From positions 1 through 30,088 of IMG/VR virus record IMGVR_UViG_3300007760_000595: DNA of 30,088 nt. One strand, written 5' to 3'. The notes below the pieces were generated by a model. It was not told the origin of the DNA. It did not search any database and saw nothing but the letters and a program-made list of their open reading frames with translations. Source of the stretch: a virus. A program made the translations under genes and the position numbers. Of the stretch, positions 1 to 8,223 are shown piece by piece (the stretch's first letter is position 1; every line of letters begins with the position of its first letter).

Positions 1-10
1 TAGAGATTTA

Positions 11-541
11 ATGAGTATAGTAGGATACGAATTTGATGACCAAGACACTAGTGGTAAATTTGTTGTAACTAAAATGCCAGAGAAATTAGAAAAATTAGGT
101 ATAACAAACGTAAGAATGAAAGGCGAACCTGTTGCAACAGAGGCAGAGCAAAATGAAGATACAGAAGCAACTTTATTAGGTAAAGCTGAAGCTTCTTTAA
201 TGCACGGATTAGAAATGGCCCAGGCTGTACTTAAAAAAAATTATGGCATGGCAGAAGTTCAGGCTAAAGTTATTTCAGAAAATTGGCCACCTTTAATTGA
301 TAAAATTAAAAATGTATACAAAACAACCGAACAAAATCAAGATGGTTTACAACCAGTTGATTTAAAAAGATTAGGTCAAACAGAACCTAAAATATATGTT
401 CATAAAGATGGCAAAACAATAATGATACCAAAAAGAAAGCACAACGAGTATCTTGCGAAAGGATGGAAAAAATCGGCATTAAGGGCTGAGACTTCATACG
501 AGTCAAAACTTGCCGAAATGTTAAAACAACGTCTTAAATAA
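11..541 (+). CDS. Hypothetical phage protein, 176 aa
   Basis: I do not recognise this family. The product is hydrophilic and mixed-charge, with no signal peptide or membrane segment. Its middle (about residues 55-105) looks helical, and the C-terminal third is strongly basic with several Lys/Arg clusters, compatible with nucleic-acid or structural-protein contact. The start is the first ATG, ten bases into the window, so any promoter or ribosome site lies largely outside the view. It is followed after 26 bases by a gene with a late-type promoter box, so it may belong to a late region. The open frame is clean and uses the same A/T-ending codons as its neighbours, so it is a real gene; its function is unknown. 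Confidence 0.75.
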   Translation: MSIVGYEFDDQDTSGKFVVTKMPEKLEKLGITNVRMKGEPVATEAEQNEDTEATLLGKAEASLMHGLEMAQAVLKKNYGMAEVQAKVISENWPPLIDKIKNVYKTTEQNQDGLQPVDLKRLGQTEPKIYVHKDGKTIMIPKRKHNEYLAKGWKKSALRAETSYESKLAEMLKQRLK

Positions 542-553
542 TCACGAATCTAT

Positions 554-561
554 TATAAATA
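554..561 (+). promoter_or_regulatory. T4-type late promoter box TATAAATA
   Basis: This is an exact match to the T4 late promoter core TATAAATA. It ends 6 nt before the ATG at 568. T4 late transcripts begin about 6 nt past the box, so the mRNA should begin at about 567, giving essentially no leader. There is no Shine-Dalgarno sequence between box and ATG. Confidence 0.75.
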
Positions 562-567
562 TTCAAT

Positions 568-1401
568 ATGGCACGTAAAAAACCTTACACAGATAATTTT
601 GCAGACTTGGTTGCTCGTTTGAACGCAATGAGCAATATGACTCCTGAACAAGAACGAAAATCTTTGTTGGAATCCGCTAGTGCTGAACCAAGACTATTAG
701 ATGAAAAAGATGTTAGCCTAGCAGATATTGCCAAATTAGCTGGAATTAAAGAATACGTTGATCCAGTAAAAGTTTCTAAAAAAGCAAAAAAATTAGTTGA
801 GGAAATTACCAAACCAGAACCAACATCTAGTATTACTAAAGCAATAAAAGAATCCGATGCTGATGATTCAATATCAGCAGGTATTAAAAAAGCAGTAACA
901 GAAGAAACTAAAAGATTAGACAAAATTACAGAGCTTGAATCACAATTGGCAGAATTAAAAGCACAAGAAAAAGAAGATGCAACTTTAGATGATAAAACAT
1001 TTAGAGAAAGATTTGTTTCAGAAATAACTGAGTACGTAAAAAAAGCCGAAGGAACTGAATTAGCAGAACTTTACAATAAGTTTTCAATGAATGAAGTAGA
1101 GTTACAAGAAAAAAACTTCTTAATTAAAACACCAGAAACAAAAGAAGTTATTGCTGATGCAGAGGCAAAAGAAGCAGAAGCTAACGCAGAAGTTGTACAA
1201 GAAAAAGAACCTAAAGCAGAAGAACCAGCAATCGAAGAACCAGCAATCGAAGAACCAGCAATCGAAGAACCAGCAATCGAAGAACCAGCTGTGGAAATGG
1301 ATGCTGTTCAACCAGAAGTAGAAATTCCAACAAAAGACAAATTTACAAACGACTTGGATCCTGCACCAAAGGCTCCAAAAACTGAATCTACGAAAAAATA
1401 A
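568..1401 (+). CDS. Hypothetical acidic repeat protein, 277 aa
   Basis: The family is unknown. The N-terminal 70 residues look folded, the middle (about 95-165) is a charged, coiled-coil-like stretch, and the C-terminal 80 residues are low-complexity and rich in Glu, Pro and Ala. This tail holds a five-residue repeat (Glu-Glu-Pro-Ala-Ile), four full copies plus a partial one, at about residues 218-241, encoded by a 15-bp tandem array. No membrane segment or catalytic motif is seen. It is preceded by a perfect late promoter box and has no Shine-Dalgarno sequence. Late expression and a repetitive acidic tail would suit a virion or assembly protein, but that is inference. Confidence 0.75.
   Translation: MARKKPYTDNFADLVARLNAMSNMTPEQERKSLLESASAEPRLLDEKDVSLADIAKLAGIKEYVDPVKVSKKAKKLVEEITKPEPTSSITKAIKESDADDSISAGIKKAVTEETKRLDKITELESQLAELKAQEKEDATLDDKTFRERFVSEITEYVKKAEGTELAELYNKFSMNEVELQEKNFLIKTPETKEVIADAEAKEAEANAEVVQEKEPKAEEPAIEEPAIEEPAIEEPAIEEPAVEMDAVQPEVEIPTKDKFTNDLDPAPKAPKTESTKK
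1219..1290 (+). repeat. 15-bp in-frame tandem repeat (Glu-Glu-Pro-Ala-Ile)
   Basis: There are four identical copies of GAAGAACCAGCAATC followed by a 12-base partial copy ending in GCT. The unit length is a multiple of three, so copy-number change keeps the frame. The four full copies are identical at the nucleotide level, which suggests recent expansion or slippage. Confidence 0.95.
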
Positions 1402-1406
1402 TTTCC

Positions 1407-1414
1407 AATAAATA
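1407..1414 (+). promoter_or_regulatory. Late-type promoter box AATAAATA
   Basis: The box matches the T4 late core at seven of eight positions and ends 6 nt before the ATG at 1421, the same geometry as the box at 554. No Shine-Dalgarno sequence precedes the ATG. Confidence 0.65.
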
Positions 1415-1420
1415 CCTAGT

Positions 1421-1666
1421 ATGTCTGAACTAGAACAACATTTACCTTACAACTATAAACAATATCTCGATGATGTTACCAAAATGCGTCAAAGAGGACA
1501 TATTGCTACAGGTGAACAAACAGCACATCCACAATCAGCAGGTTCTAGAGGATTAGCAAAGGCTGAAGATTTTATAAATTCTCCAAATCAAATAATGAAG
1601 GATAACGACATTACTGAAGTAAATCCTGAATTAGCACGTATCAAAAAATTATCTGGTTTAATCTAA
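1421..1666 (+). CDS. Small hypothetical protein, 81 aa
   Basis: This small soluble protein has no recognised domain. It is hydrophilic, carries a Gln/His-rich N-terminal half and ends in a short Lys/Leu-rich segment. The start ATG is set by the late-type box ending 6 nt upstream; there is no ribosome-binding site and no overlap with the previous gene (19-base gap). Independent late expression suggests a morphogenesis or virion-associated role, but nothing in the sequence proves it. Confidence 0.7.
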   Translation: MSELEQHLPYNYKQYLDDVTKMRQRGHIATGEQTAHPQSAGSRGLAKAEDFINSPNQIMKDNDITEVNPELARIKKLSGLI

Positions 1667-1676
1667 AAAAAACCAT

Positions 1677-1705
1677 TTGCTCTACTCTTAAAACTGTTAT
1701 ATACT
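1677..1705 (+). promoter_or_regulatory. Sigma70-like promoter upstream of the dsbA-like gene
   Basis: TTGCTC (1677-1682), a 17-bp spacer and TATACT (1700-1705) lie in the 62-base gap before the gene at 1729. A start near 1712 leaves a short leader carrying AAAGGA (about 1718-1723), a usable ribosome site for the ATG at 1729. Confidence 0.55.
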
Positions 1706-1728
1706 ACTATTAACAACAAAGGAAATAT

Positions 1729-1986
1729 ATGGCAGTAAGAAACTTTAACGACGGCGAAAAACAAAAGCTAATCCAAATCATTTCTCAAGGATCACAAGTC
1801 CTAGGAGAAGTAGACGATCTTAAATCAGGATTAAGAGATACAGTTAAATCAATAGCAGAGGAACTAGAATTAAAACCCGCATTGATTAACAAAGCGATTT
1901 CAATTGCTCATAAAGGAAATTATCAGAACTTGTCAGATGATATGGACACTTTAGATTCCATATTAACGGCGGCAGGTAAGATATAG
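1729..1986 (+). CDS. dsbA: Probable DsbA-like dsDNA-binding protein, 85 aa
   Basis: In T4, DsbA (89 aa) is a double-stranded DNA-binding protein that binds late promoters. Here the length fits and the core shows the same pattern: a helix around residues 30-45, then Leu-x-Leu-Lys-Pro-x-x-Ile-Asn-Lys-Ala, then a His-Lys-Gly/Asn turn and an acidic C-terminal helix. The match is by eye and partial. The gene has its own sigma70-like promoter and an AAAGGA site, unlike the late-box genes before it, so it may be expressed earlier. Its stop overlaps the GTG start of the next gene. The presence of T4-type late boxes in the window is consistent with a DsbA homologue. Confidence 0.5.
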   Translation: MAVRNFNDGEKQKLIQIISQGSQVLGEVDDLKSGLRDTVKSIAEELELKPALINKAISIAHKGNYQNLSDDMDTLDSILTAAGKI

Positions 1987-2267
1987 TGTATCGTTTACTC
2001 AAAGAATTTTGGGTAAACAGTTATAAAACGGACCAAGTTGCTTTTTGGAATGAGCTGTTATCTGTAATTGTAACAATTATGGGTTCCTGTATTTTAACAT
2101 TTACCTCACCACACCCAACAATGCATTATGTATTTCCATTGTACTTGCTAGGCTCTAGTACTTTGTGTTATGCTAGTTGGAGAAGAAGAAGCATTTGGAT
2201 TGTAACTTTATCCGGATGGTTTACATTAATGAATATAATAGGAAATTATAGAGTATTTTTACTATGA
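1986..2267 (+). CDS. Small membrane protein, 93 aa, GTG start
   Basis: The protein has about three hydrophobic segments (about residues 22-42, 47-63 and 70-88) separated by short charged loops, including Arg-Arg-Arg near residue 67, so it should sit in the inner membrane. It starts at GTG within TAGTG, sharing a base with the stop of the dsbA-like gene, and its own stop overlaps the ATG of DNA polymerase. This argues for translational coupling. The function is not recognisable. Confidence 0.7.
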   Translation: MYRLLKEFWVNSYKTDQVAFWNELLSVIVTIMGSCILTFTSPHPTMHYVFPLYLLGSSTLCYASWRRRSIWIVTLSGWFTLMNIIGNYRVFLL

Positions 2268-4927
2268 GTTACATAGACGCTTTATATAAAAAAGATGAAG
2301 ACAAAGTATATGTAGTTGAAAGAAACTCTAAAGGTAAAAGAATTTTTGTAGACTATGATGCTAGATATGTATTCTATTATCCAGACTCTAGAGGTAAGCA
2401 TAGATCTATGACTGGACTATCATTACAAAAAGTACAATGTAGAACTTCAAAAGAATTCATTAAAGAGCAACGGATAAGATCCAATAAAACTCTTTATGAA
2501 CAAGATATCAATCCAGTGTTTAGATGTTTGGAAGAAAATTATCTAGGCAAGGAAACTCCTAAACTGAACACTATGTTTTTTGATATCGAGGTGGATTTTG
2601 ATCCTGAAAAGGGTTATGCCACAACTGACGATCCGTTTATGCCCATTACTGCCATTAGTTGTTATATGAGCTGGACGGATCAGTTAGTTACTTTTGCACT
2701 AGTACCTAAAACACTATCTACACAAGATGCTAAAATGCAAACAGAACGATTCTCTAACTGTATGTTATTTCAAAAAGAAAAAGATATGTTAGATGCATTT
2801 CTTACACTAGTTGAAGAAGCAGATGTTATATCAGGTTGGAACTCTGAAGGATATGATATTCCATACACAGTAGGTAGAATACAAAAAGTATTAAGTTCCG
2901 ATGATACAAGACGTTTATGTTTTTGGGGTGAGAAGCCCAAGAAAAGAACATTTGAAAAATATGGTAGAGAACAATTAAGTTATGATTTAGTTGGACGAGT
3001 ACACTTAGACTTATTAGAATTATATAGAAAATACACATATGAGGAAAGACATTCATTTAGATTAGATGCAATTGGTGAACACGAACTAGGTGAGAAAAAA
3101 ACTGTTTACGAAGGATCATTAGATTCACTTTATAAAAATGACTTCGGGTTGTTTATAGAATACAACAGACAAGACTGTAATCTACTTGCTAAACTAGAAA
3201 AAAAATTAAAATTTATTGAACTTGCCAACGAAATTGCACACCAAAATACTGTGTTGCTACAAACAACAATGGGTGCAGTTGCAGTAACTGAACAAGCAAT
3301 AGTTAATGAAGCACATAGACGTGGCATGATTGTTCAAGGTAGACGTTATAGAAAAGAAGGAGAAGAAGTACAAACGGCGGCAGGTGCTTATGTGGCAACT
3401 CCAAAAAAAGGAATGCATAATTGGATAGGATCAATGGATATTAATTCACTATATCCTTCAGTTATTAGAGCATTGAATATGGGACCTGAAACTATTGTGG
3501 GACAAATAAGACCTGTAATAACATCAGCAGAAATAAACAGAGCTAAATTTCAAAAAAAATCATTTGCGGCGGCTTGGGAAGGACAATTTGGTAGTTGGGA
3601 ATATCAAGCAGTAATGAAACAAGATAAAGGTACTGAACTTATTGTAGATTGGGCTGATGATACATCTGTAAGAATGTCAGCGGCACAATTATATGATATT
3701 ATATTTGATGGCAAAAACAAATGGATGTTAAGTGCTAATGGTACAATATTTACATATGAGTTTGAAGCAATTATTCCAGGCTTATTAAAACGTTGGTATA
3801 CTGAAAGACAAGAAATGCAACGTAAAATGGATGCTTGTGGTGAAAACGAAATTGAAAGATCATTTTGGGATAAAAGACAACTTGTTAAAAAAATTAATTT
3901 AAACAGTTTATATGGAGCACTTTTAAATCCAGGTTGTAGATTTTTTGACATAAGAATTGGACAATCAGTAACATTAACAGGTCGATGCATTACAAAACAT
4001 ATGGCGGCAAAAGTAAATGACATTGTTGCGGGCAAATATGATCATTCTGGCCAATCTATAATATATGGAGATACAGATTCAGTTTATTTTACTGCACATA
4101 AAACTTTAAAAAATGATATTGACGCAGGCAAAATTACTTGGAATAAAGATTCAGTAATTGCTTTATATGATAAAATTGCAGAGGAAATGAATACAACATT
4201 TACAGGTTATATGACTAAAGCATTTCATTGCCCAAATACTCGTGGCTCTATTATTAAAGCAGGTAGAGAACTTGTAGCAATTAAAGGTTTGTTTATTACA
4301 AAGAAAAGATATGCAGTACTGTATTATGATAGAGAAGGTGAACGTGTAGATAATGCAGGTAGAGAGGGCAAAGTGAAAGCTATGGGATTAGATTTAAAAA
4401 GATCAGATACTCCTGTATTTGTTCAAGATTTTTTAAGTGAAATACTGTATATGGTATTAACAGGTAAAACTGAAGAGCAAGTATTAGAAGCAATTACAAA
4501 TTTTAGAGCAGAATTTAAAGCAAAACCAGGTTGGCAAAAAGGATCTCCTAAACGAGCAAATAACGTAACCAAGTATACTGAATTAGAAAAGAAACAAGGC
4601 AAAGCAAATATGCCAGGACACATACGAGCAAGTATGAATTGGAATAATTGCAAACAAATGTATAATGACAAATACTCATTGCCAATTACAGATGGTGCAA
4701 AAGTAATTGTATGTAAACTTAAAAACAATCCATTAGGATATACATCTGTTGCATACCCTACAGATGAATTACGTATTCCACAATGGTTCCAAGAATTGCC
4801 ATTTGATAACGAAGCAATGGAACAAACTATACTAGATGGCAAACTAGATAATTTAATTGGTGTATTAGACTGGGATATACAAAGCACTGAAACCAGTAAT
4901 ACATTCAACAAACTTTTTGAAATCTAA
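2264..4927 (+). CDS. 43: T4-type family B DNA polymerase (gp43)
   Basis: This is the replicative DNA polymerase with 3'-5' proofreading, 887 aa against 898 in T4. Exonuclease motif I is Asp107-Ile-Glu109, motif II contains Asp198 (Gly-Tyr-Asp-Ile-Pro), and motif III is Tyr-Asn-Arg-Gln-Asp. Polymerase motif A reads Asp-Ile-Asn-Ser-Leu-Tyr-Pro-Ser, motif B Lys-Ile-Asn-Leu-Asn-Ser-Leu-Tyr-Gly, and motif C Tyr-Gly-Asp603-Thr-Asp605-Ser. All catalytic acids are present and there is no intein or split. The ATG overlaps the previous stop (ATGA). The usual T4 neighbours regA, 62 and 44 are absent; a methyltransferase-like gene comes next, then the sliding clamp. Confidence 0.97.
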   Translation: MSYIDALYKKDEDKVYVVERNSKGKRIFVDYDARYVFYYPDSRGKHRSMTGLSLQKVQCRTSKEFIKEQRIRSNKTLYEQDINPVFRCLEENYLGKETPKLNTMFFDIEVDFDPEKGYATTDDPFMPITAISCYMSWTDQLVTFALVPKTLSTQDAKMQTERFSNCMLFQKEKDMLDAFLTLVEEADVISGWNSEGYDIPYTVGRIQKVLSSDDTRRLCFWGEKPKKRTFEKYGREQLSYDLVGRVHLDLLELYRKYTYEERHSFRLDAIGEHELGEKKTVYEGSLDSLYKNDFGLFIEYNRQDCNLLAKLEKKLKFIELANEIAHQNTVLLQTTMGAVAVTEQAIVNEAHRRGMIVQGRRYRKEGEEVQTAAGAYVATPKKGMHNWIGSMDINSLYPSVIRALNMGPETIVGQIRPVITSAEINRAKFQKKSFAAAWEGQFGSWEYQAVMKQDKGTELIVDWADDTSVRMSAAQLYDIIFDGKNKWMLSANGTIFTYEFEAIIPGLLKRWYTERQEMQRKMDACGENEIERSFWDKRQLVKKINLNSLYGALLNPGCRFFDIRIGQSVTLTGRCITKHMAAKVNDIVAGKYDHSGQSIIYGDTDSVYFTAHKTLKNDIDAGKITWNKDSVIALYDKIAEEMNTTFTGYMTKAFHCPNTRGSIIKAGRELVAIKGLFITKKRYAVLYYDREGERVDNAGREGKVKAMGLDLKRSDTPVFVQDFLSEILYMVLTGKTEEQVLEAITNFRAEFKAKPGWQKGSPKRANNVTKYTELEKKQGKANMPGHIRASMNWNNCKQMYNDKYSLPITDGAKVIVCKLKNNPLGYTSVAYPTDELRIPQWFQELPFDNEAMEQTILDGKLDNLIGVLDWDIQSTETSNTFNKLFEI

Positions 4928-4930
4928 ATA
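4923..4930 (+). promoter_or_regulatory. Late-type promoter box TCTAAATA
   Basis: The box overlaps the stop codon of the polymerase gene and ends 5 nt before the ATG at 4936, placing a T4-type start site at the A of the ATG. There is no Shine-Dalgarno sequence. Confidence 0.55.
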
Positions 4931-4935
4931 ACTGT

Positions 4936-5733
4936 ATGTTAAGCATAGAAGAAATAAAACTGTTAAAAGAAAAACTACAAAAACTTAAAGGTACAGATTG
5001 GGAAAAGTTTTTAAAAGAACAAATACAAATTTTAACAGATGTGGAATTGGCTGTTGATGCTAATAATCAAGACACAATTGATCGATTAGATAAAACATTA
5101 GATTGGTTTAGACGAGATTTAAAAATAAAAAGAGAACAACCTATGTTTGATCCAATATTAAGGGGAGCTATAACAAGAAAAATATTCCAATTTGCTAAAA
5201 CTAATATCTATAATAGTCTTGAAATTGGTCCTGGTACAGGTATGTTTTCTAAAGACTTTAGAGCATGGCGATTAAATTATTTTCTTGAAGTACTGCCTGA
5301 ACTAGAAGCAAAAATACGAAGAAGATTTCCTCCACCTCATCAAAAATATCTTAAATTTTATCTAACACGCAATACTGAATGTTCAAATATTCCACAAGGT
5401 TCTTGCAATCTTGTGTTTAGCTGGGATACCTTTGTATTCTTTACACAACAACACATACAACAATACCTACACGACATTAAAAGAGTATTAATACCAGGTG
5501 GTTATTGTTTTATACATTATGCAGATTGCCATTTTGATTATGATTTACACGAAGCAAAAAGAGGTTATTGGAACTACAATACCAAAAGTGAAATGGAAAA
5601 AATTATTAAAGAAGAAGGTTATGAAATTGTGGAAATGAAACAATTTAAACCAGGAGCCAATTATGCCATATTTAAAAAACCTGGTAAACAAAATCCAGCA
5701 GTGTATAAAATAAATGAAATTACTATTGATTAA
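4936..5733 (+). CDS. Class I SAM-dependent methyltransferase-like protein
   Basis: The 265-aa product has a charged helical N-terminus (1-75), then a Rossmann-type methyltransferase core. Motif I is Leu-Glu-Ile-Gly-Pro-Gly-Thr-Gly at about residues 95-102. The post-motif region contains Phe-Ser-Trp-Asp-Thr, and the Val-Leu-Ile-Pro-Gly-Gly-Tyr turn is typical of the family. No DNA-methyltransferase catalytic motif (DPPY or PCQ) is seen, so a protein or small-molecule substrate is more likely. It sits between polymerase and clamp, has no ribosome site, and is preceded by a late-type box, which suggests an inserted, separately expressed accessory gene. Confidence 0.75.
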   Translation: MLSIEEIKLLKEKLQKLKGTDWEKFLKEQIQILTDVELAVDANNQDTIDRLDKTLDWFRRDLKIKREQPMFDPILRGAITRKIFQFAKTNIYNSLEIGPGTGMFSKDFRAWRLNYFLEVLPELEAKIRRRFPPPHQKYLKFYLTRNTECSNIPQGSCNLVFSWDTFVFFTQQHIQQYLHDIKRVLIPGGYCFIHYADCHFDYDLHEAKRGYWNYNTKSEMEKIIKEEGYEIVEMKQFKPGANYAIFKKPGKQNPAVYKINEITID

Positions 5734-5760
5734 TTTAACAAAGGAGTATACAATTAACAT

Positions 5761-6498
5761 ATGAAAGATATCTTACAAGACATAGTTAAGCACACGCATG
5801 GACTAGGATTTTTAGATCTTGTCAAAATTTCCGGAGATGGTAGTGAAACTGCTATTGATTCAATGGCAGAAGACAGATCAGTTATCTTGCAAGGAACCTT
5901 TAACAAACCACAATCAGAAATGACTGGTACGTTTGGTATGCCTCAATTGAATAAATTAGATATTCACTTGAAGTGTCCTGAATATCAAGAAAAAGCAAAA
6001 ATAACTGTAACAAAAGGCAACAGAAATAGTGCTGAAGTTCCAACAGGAATTCATTTTGAAAACGAAAAGGGAGACTTCAAAAACGATTACAGATTTATGA
6101 ATGCTGAAATTATCAACGAAAAACTTAAAACAGTTAAGTTTAAGGGAGTTAAATGGGACGTTGAAATTGAACCAACCGTGGCGAGTGTACAAAGGTTTAA
6201 CTTTCAATCTATTGCAAATACAGAACATAATTCTTTTGTTGTTAGAACAGAGAACAATAACCTGATATTTTCATTTGGTGATCAAGCATCACATGGTGGA
6301 GAATTTGTTTTTGCAAAAGGAGTGAAAGGAACTCTAAATAAAGGATGGAGTTGGCCTGTAGCACAGGTATTGCAAATACTGAAACTGTCGGATTCAGCAA
6401 AAGTTATATTACATTTCTCAAACGAAGGAGCAATGATGGTAACGGTTGATTCGGGGTTAGGCAAGTATCAATATATAATTCCAGCCCAGGCGCAATAA
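5761..6498 (+). CDS. 45: Sliding clamp, gp45-like processivity factor
   Basis: The 245-aa protein (228 in T4) has the look of the T4-family clamp: an N-terminal Leu-rich helix, a sandwich of alternating strands and a C-terminal strand rich in Val, Ile and Tyr. It would form the ring that tethers DNA polymerase and, in T4, also activates late transcription. An AAAGGAG ribosome site lies about 15 bases before the ATG. The stop overlaps the ATG of the DpdA-like gene (TAATG). The call rests on overall similarity and location near polymerase, since the family has no short signature motif. Clamp-loader genes 44 and 62 are not in this window. Confidence 0.75.
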   Translation: MKDILQDIVKHTHGLGFLDLVKISGDGSETAIDSMAEDRSVILQGTFNKPQSEMTGTFGMPQLNKLDIHLKCPEYQEKAKITVTKGNRNSAEVPTGIHFENEKGDFKNDYRFMNAEIINEKLKTVKFKGVKWDVEIEPTVASVQRFNFQSIANTEHNSFVVRTENNNLIFSFGDQASHGGEFVFAKGVKGTLNKGWSWPVAQVLQILKLSDSAKVILHFSNEGAMMVTVDSGLGKYQYIIPAQAQ

Positions 6499-7940
6499 TG
6501 GCAGAATATCGGCAAGAACATTTAGGCAAATTTAACAGAAACTTTGCAGTGTTCTTGCCTGCAATTTCAAATTTTTACAATACATTTATATCCAGACAAC
6601 GAACTACCAAAGGTAAACACATTCCAAAGGATAGAATTCCAAAAGGTTTTGATCAAGACGTTGAAGGTTTAAACTTCATTAATCCAGATAAAGGTTATTT
6701 TACATATCCAACTGCATTATATTCGGCAGGACACGCCTGTTTAGATATGGATAAAGTTACAGATAGAGATTCTATGTGTGTAAACAGAGATAGAAAGTTT
6801 AGCACAATAGTAGGTGATTCTGGTGGATATCAAATAGCAAAAGGTGTTATACAATTCGATTGGAAAGATTTCGAAGGAAATAAAGCAAATGCAGTTAGAA
6901 ACAATATACTAAACTGGTTAGAACTTACATCAGATTGGGCAATGACATTAGACGTTCCAACTTGGGCGGCAGATGACTTAAACAAAGGAAAATCAGGATT
7001 AAACAGTTTTGAGGATTGTTTAAATGCTACAAAATTTAATAATGATTACTTCCAAAAAAATAGACTTGGACAAACAAAATTCTTAAACGTACTACAAGGT
7101 GATGATTGGGAAACTGGAACAATTTGGTATGATCAAATGAAAAACTATAAGTTTGAAGGTTGGGCATTTGGTGGTATTAATATGTGTGATATGGAAATAT
7201 TACTTAAAAGACTAATTGTAATGAGAGACGAAAAGCAATTAGACGGCAAAGATTGGATTCACATATTAGGCACATCACAATTAGACTGGGCTTGTTTCTT
7301 AACACAAATACAAAGACAACTAAAAAAACATATTAATCCAAATGTTACAATAAGTTTTGATTCAGCATCGGCATTTTTATCAGTTGCAAATGGATTAACA
7401 TATACTCAAAATGTGTTTACTCCAAAACGATTTTCTTACATTATGGATAAAGCACCAGATGACAAAAGATTAAAAGGATCTGATATTCCATTTCCATTTC
7501 AAAGTGCAATTGGTGATAGATTAACAATGGGAGATATTTGTAGGTATGGCGAAGGAGACCTAAATAAGAATAACAAAGAAGGTAAAACTGCTTGGGACAG
7601 TTTTAGCTATTGTTTATTAATGGCTCATAGTGTTTATAATCATATTAAAGCAGTACAAGTTGCAAATGATTTAAATGATATTGAAAGTGTGGTACATAAA
7701 CCACAAGTTAAACATTGGAGAAAAACTAAAGGACAAGACAATACAGACGAATTTAGCAATTTTGTTCCAAGAAACATCTTATATTTTAATACATTAGTCG
7801 AAGAAGTGTTTACTTCTGAGAACCCAATGGAAGTTATTAACAATGCTAAAAGTTTTCTAGCAGATATACGAGGTACACGATGGGCAAGACATACAGGGGG
7901 AGGAAAAGGTAAAAATAACTTTAGTTCATTATTTGAATAG
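6498..7940 (+). CDS. dpdA: DpdA-like DNA 7-deazaguanine transglycosylase
   Basis: This 480-aa protein belongs to the tRNA-guanine transglycosylase superfamily. Phage DpdA enzymes swap guanine in DNA for a 7-deazaguanine such as preQ0, protecting it from restriction. Key signs are Gly-Asp107-Ser-Gly-Gly-Tyr-Gln (the Asp-Ser-Gly-Gly motif holding a catalytic acid), Thr-Leu-Asp-Val-Pro at about residue 154, and Trp-Ala-Phe-Gly-Gly-Ile, equivalent to the base-binding Gly-Gly-Leu/Ile loop. The C-terminal Cys-x-Cys-x2-Cys zinc site of tRNA enzymes is absent, which supports a DNA-type enzyme. It starts in TAATG on the clamp stop. A QueD-like gene lies 0.8 kb downstream; FolE, YhhQ and QueE are elsewhere in the window. 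Confidence 0.85.
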   Translation: MAEYRQEHLGKFNRNFAVFLPAISNFYNTFISRQRTTKGKHIPKDRIPKGFDQDVEGLNFINPDKGYFTYPTALYSAGHACLDMDKVTDRDSMCVNRDRKFSTIVGDSGGYQIAKGVIQFDWKDFEGNKANAVRNNILNWLELTSDWAMTLDVPTWAADDLNKGKSGLNSFEDCLNATKFNNDYFQKNRLGQTKFLNVLQGDDWETGTIWYDQMKNYKFEGWAFGGINMCDMEILLKRLIVMRDEKQLDGKDWIHILGTSQLDWACFLTQIQRQLKKHINPNVTISFDSASAFLSVANGLTYTQNVFTPKRFSYIMDKAPDDKRLKGSDIPFPFQSAIGDRLTMGDICRYGEGDLNKNNKEGKTAWDSFSYCLLMAHSVYNHIKAVQVANDLNDIESVVHKPQVKHWRKTKGQDNTDEFSNFVPRNILYFNTLVEEVFTSENPMEVINNAKSFLADIRGTRWARHTGGGKGKNNFSSLFE

Positions 7941-7948
7941 GAGGATAT

Positions 7949-8188
7949 ATGACAGGTAAAGACAATTATCAAAAACATTTAAACCGACGCAAAGATAAAA
8001 AACTAAAAAAACTACTAGATCATCACGATTATCTAAATAGAAAAACCAAAGAATTAGACAAAGAACGAGGACATGGTGACAGAAGTGAAGAAAGCAAACA
8101 ACTACTTTTAAGATTAAAAAAAACCAAATTAGCAATTAAAGACGAAATTACAAGAGTTACCGAAGAATTAAGCAAACTTACCAAATGA
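7949..8188 (+). CDS. DUF465 (YdcH-like) small helical protein, 79 aa
   Basis: The protein is highly charged and all-helical, forming a likely coiled-coil hairpin. The C-terminal pattern Leu-Lys-Lys-x-Lys-Leu-Ala-Ile-Lys-Asp-Glu-Ile resembles the conserved end of the DUF465/YdcH family, whose role is not known. It has a strong AGGAGG ribosome site (7939-7944) five bases before the ATG, one of the best in the window. It follows the DpdA-like gene by 8 bases and probably shares its transcript. Confidence 0.6.
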   Translation: MTGKDNYQKHLNRRKDKKLKKLLDHHDYLNRKTKELDKERGHGDRSEESKQLLLRLKKTKLAIKDEITRVTEELSKLTK

Positions 8189-8195
8189 AAATAGT

Positions 8196-8223
8196 TTGAC
8201 AAAATAAAAGGATATGCTATAAT
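8196..8223 (+). promoter_or_regulatory. Consensus sigma70 promoter overlapping a start codon
   Basis: TTGACA (8196-8201), a 16-bp spacer with an extended -10 TGC, and TATAAT (8218-8223) match consensus. The -10 box overlaps the ATG at 8222, so transcripts starting near 8230 could only use the in-frame ATG at 8231. AAAAGGA (8206-8212) inside the spacer is also a well-placed ribosome site for 8222 on read-through mRNA. Confidence 0.7.

Noticed and set aside
1120-1311. A minus-strand open frame rich in Phe, Cys and Trp opposite the repeat
   Set aside because: It is only the complement of the Glu/Ala/Pro repeat, with no promoter or ribosome site on that strand.
3604-4911. Minus-strand open frames opposite the polymerase gene
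   Set aside because: The opposite strand encodes an intact, motif-complete polymerase; nothing supports transcription of the minus strand here.
8031-8040. TCTAAATA inside the DUF465-like gene as a late promoter
   Set aside because: No start codon follows at the 5-6 nt spacing seen elsewhere; short AT-rich boxes occur by chance.
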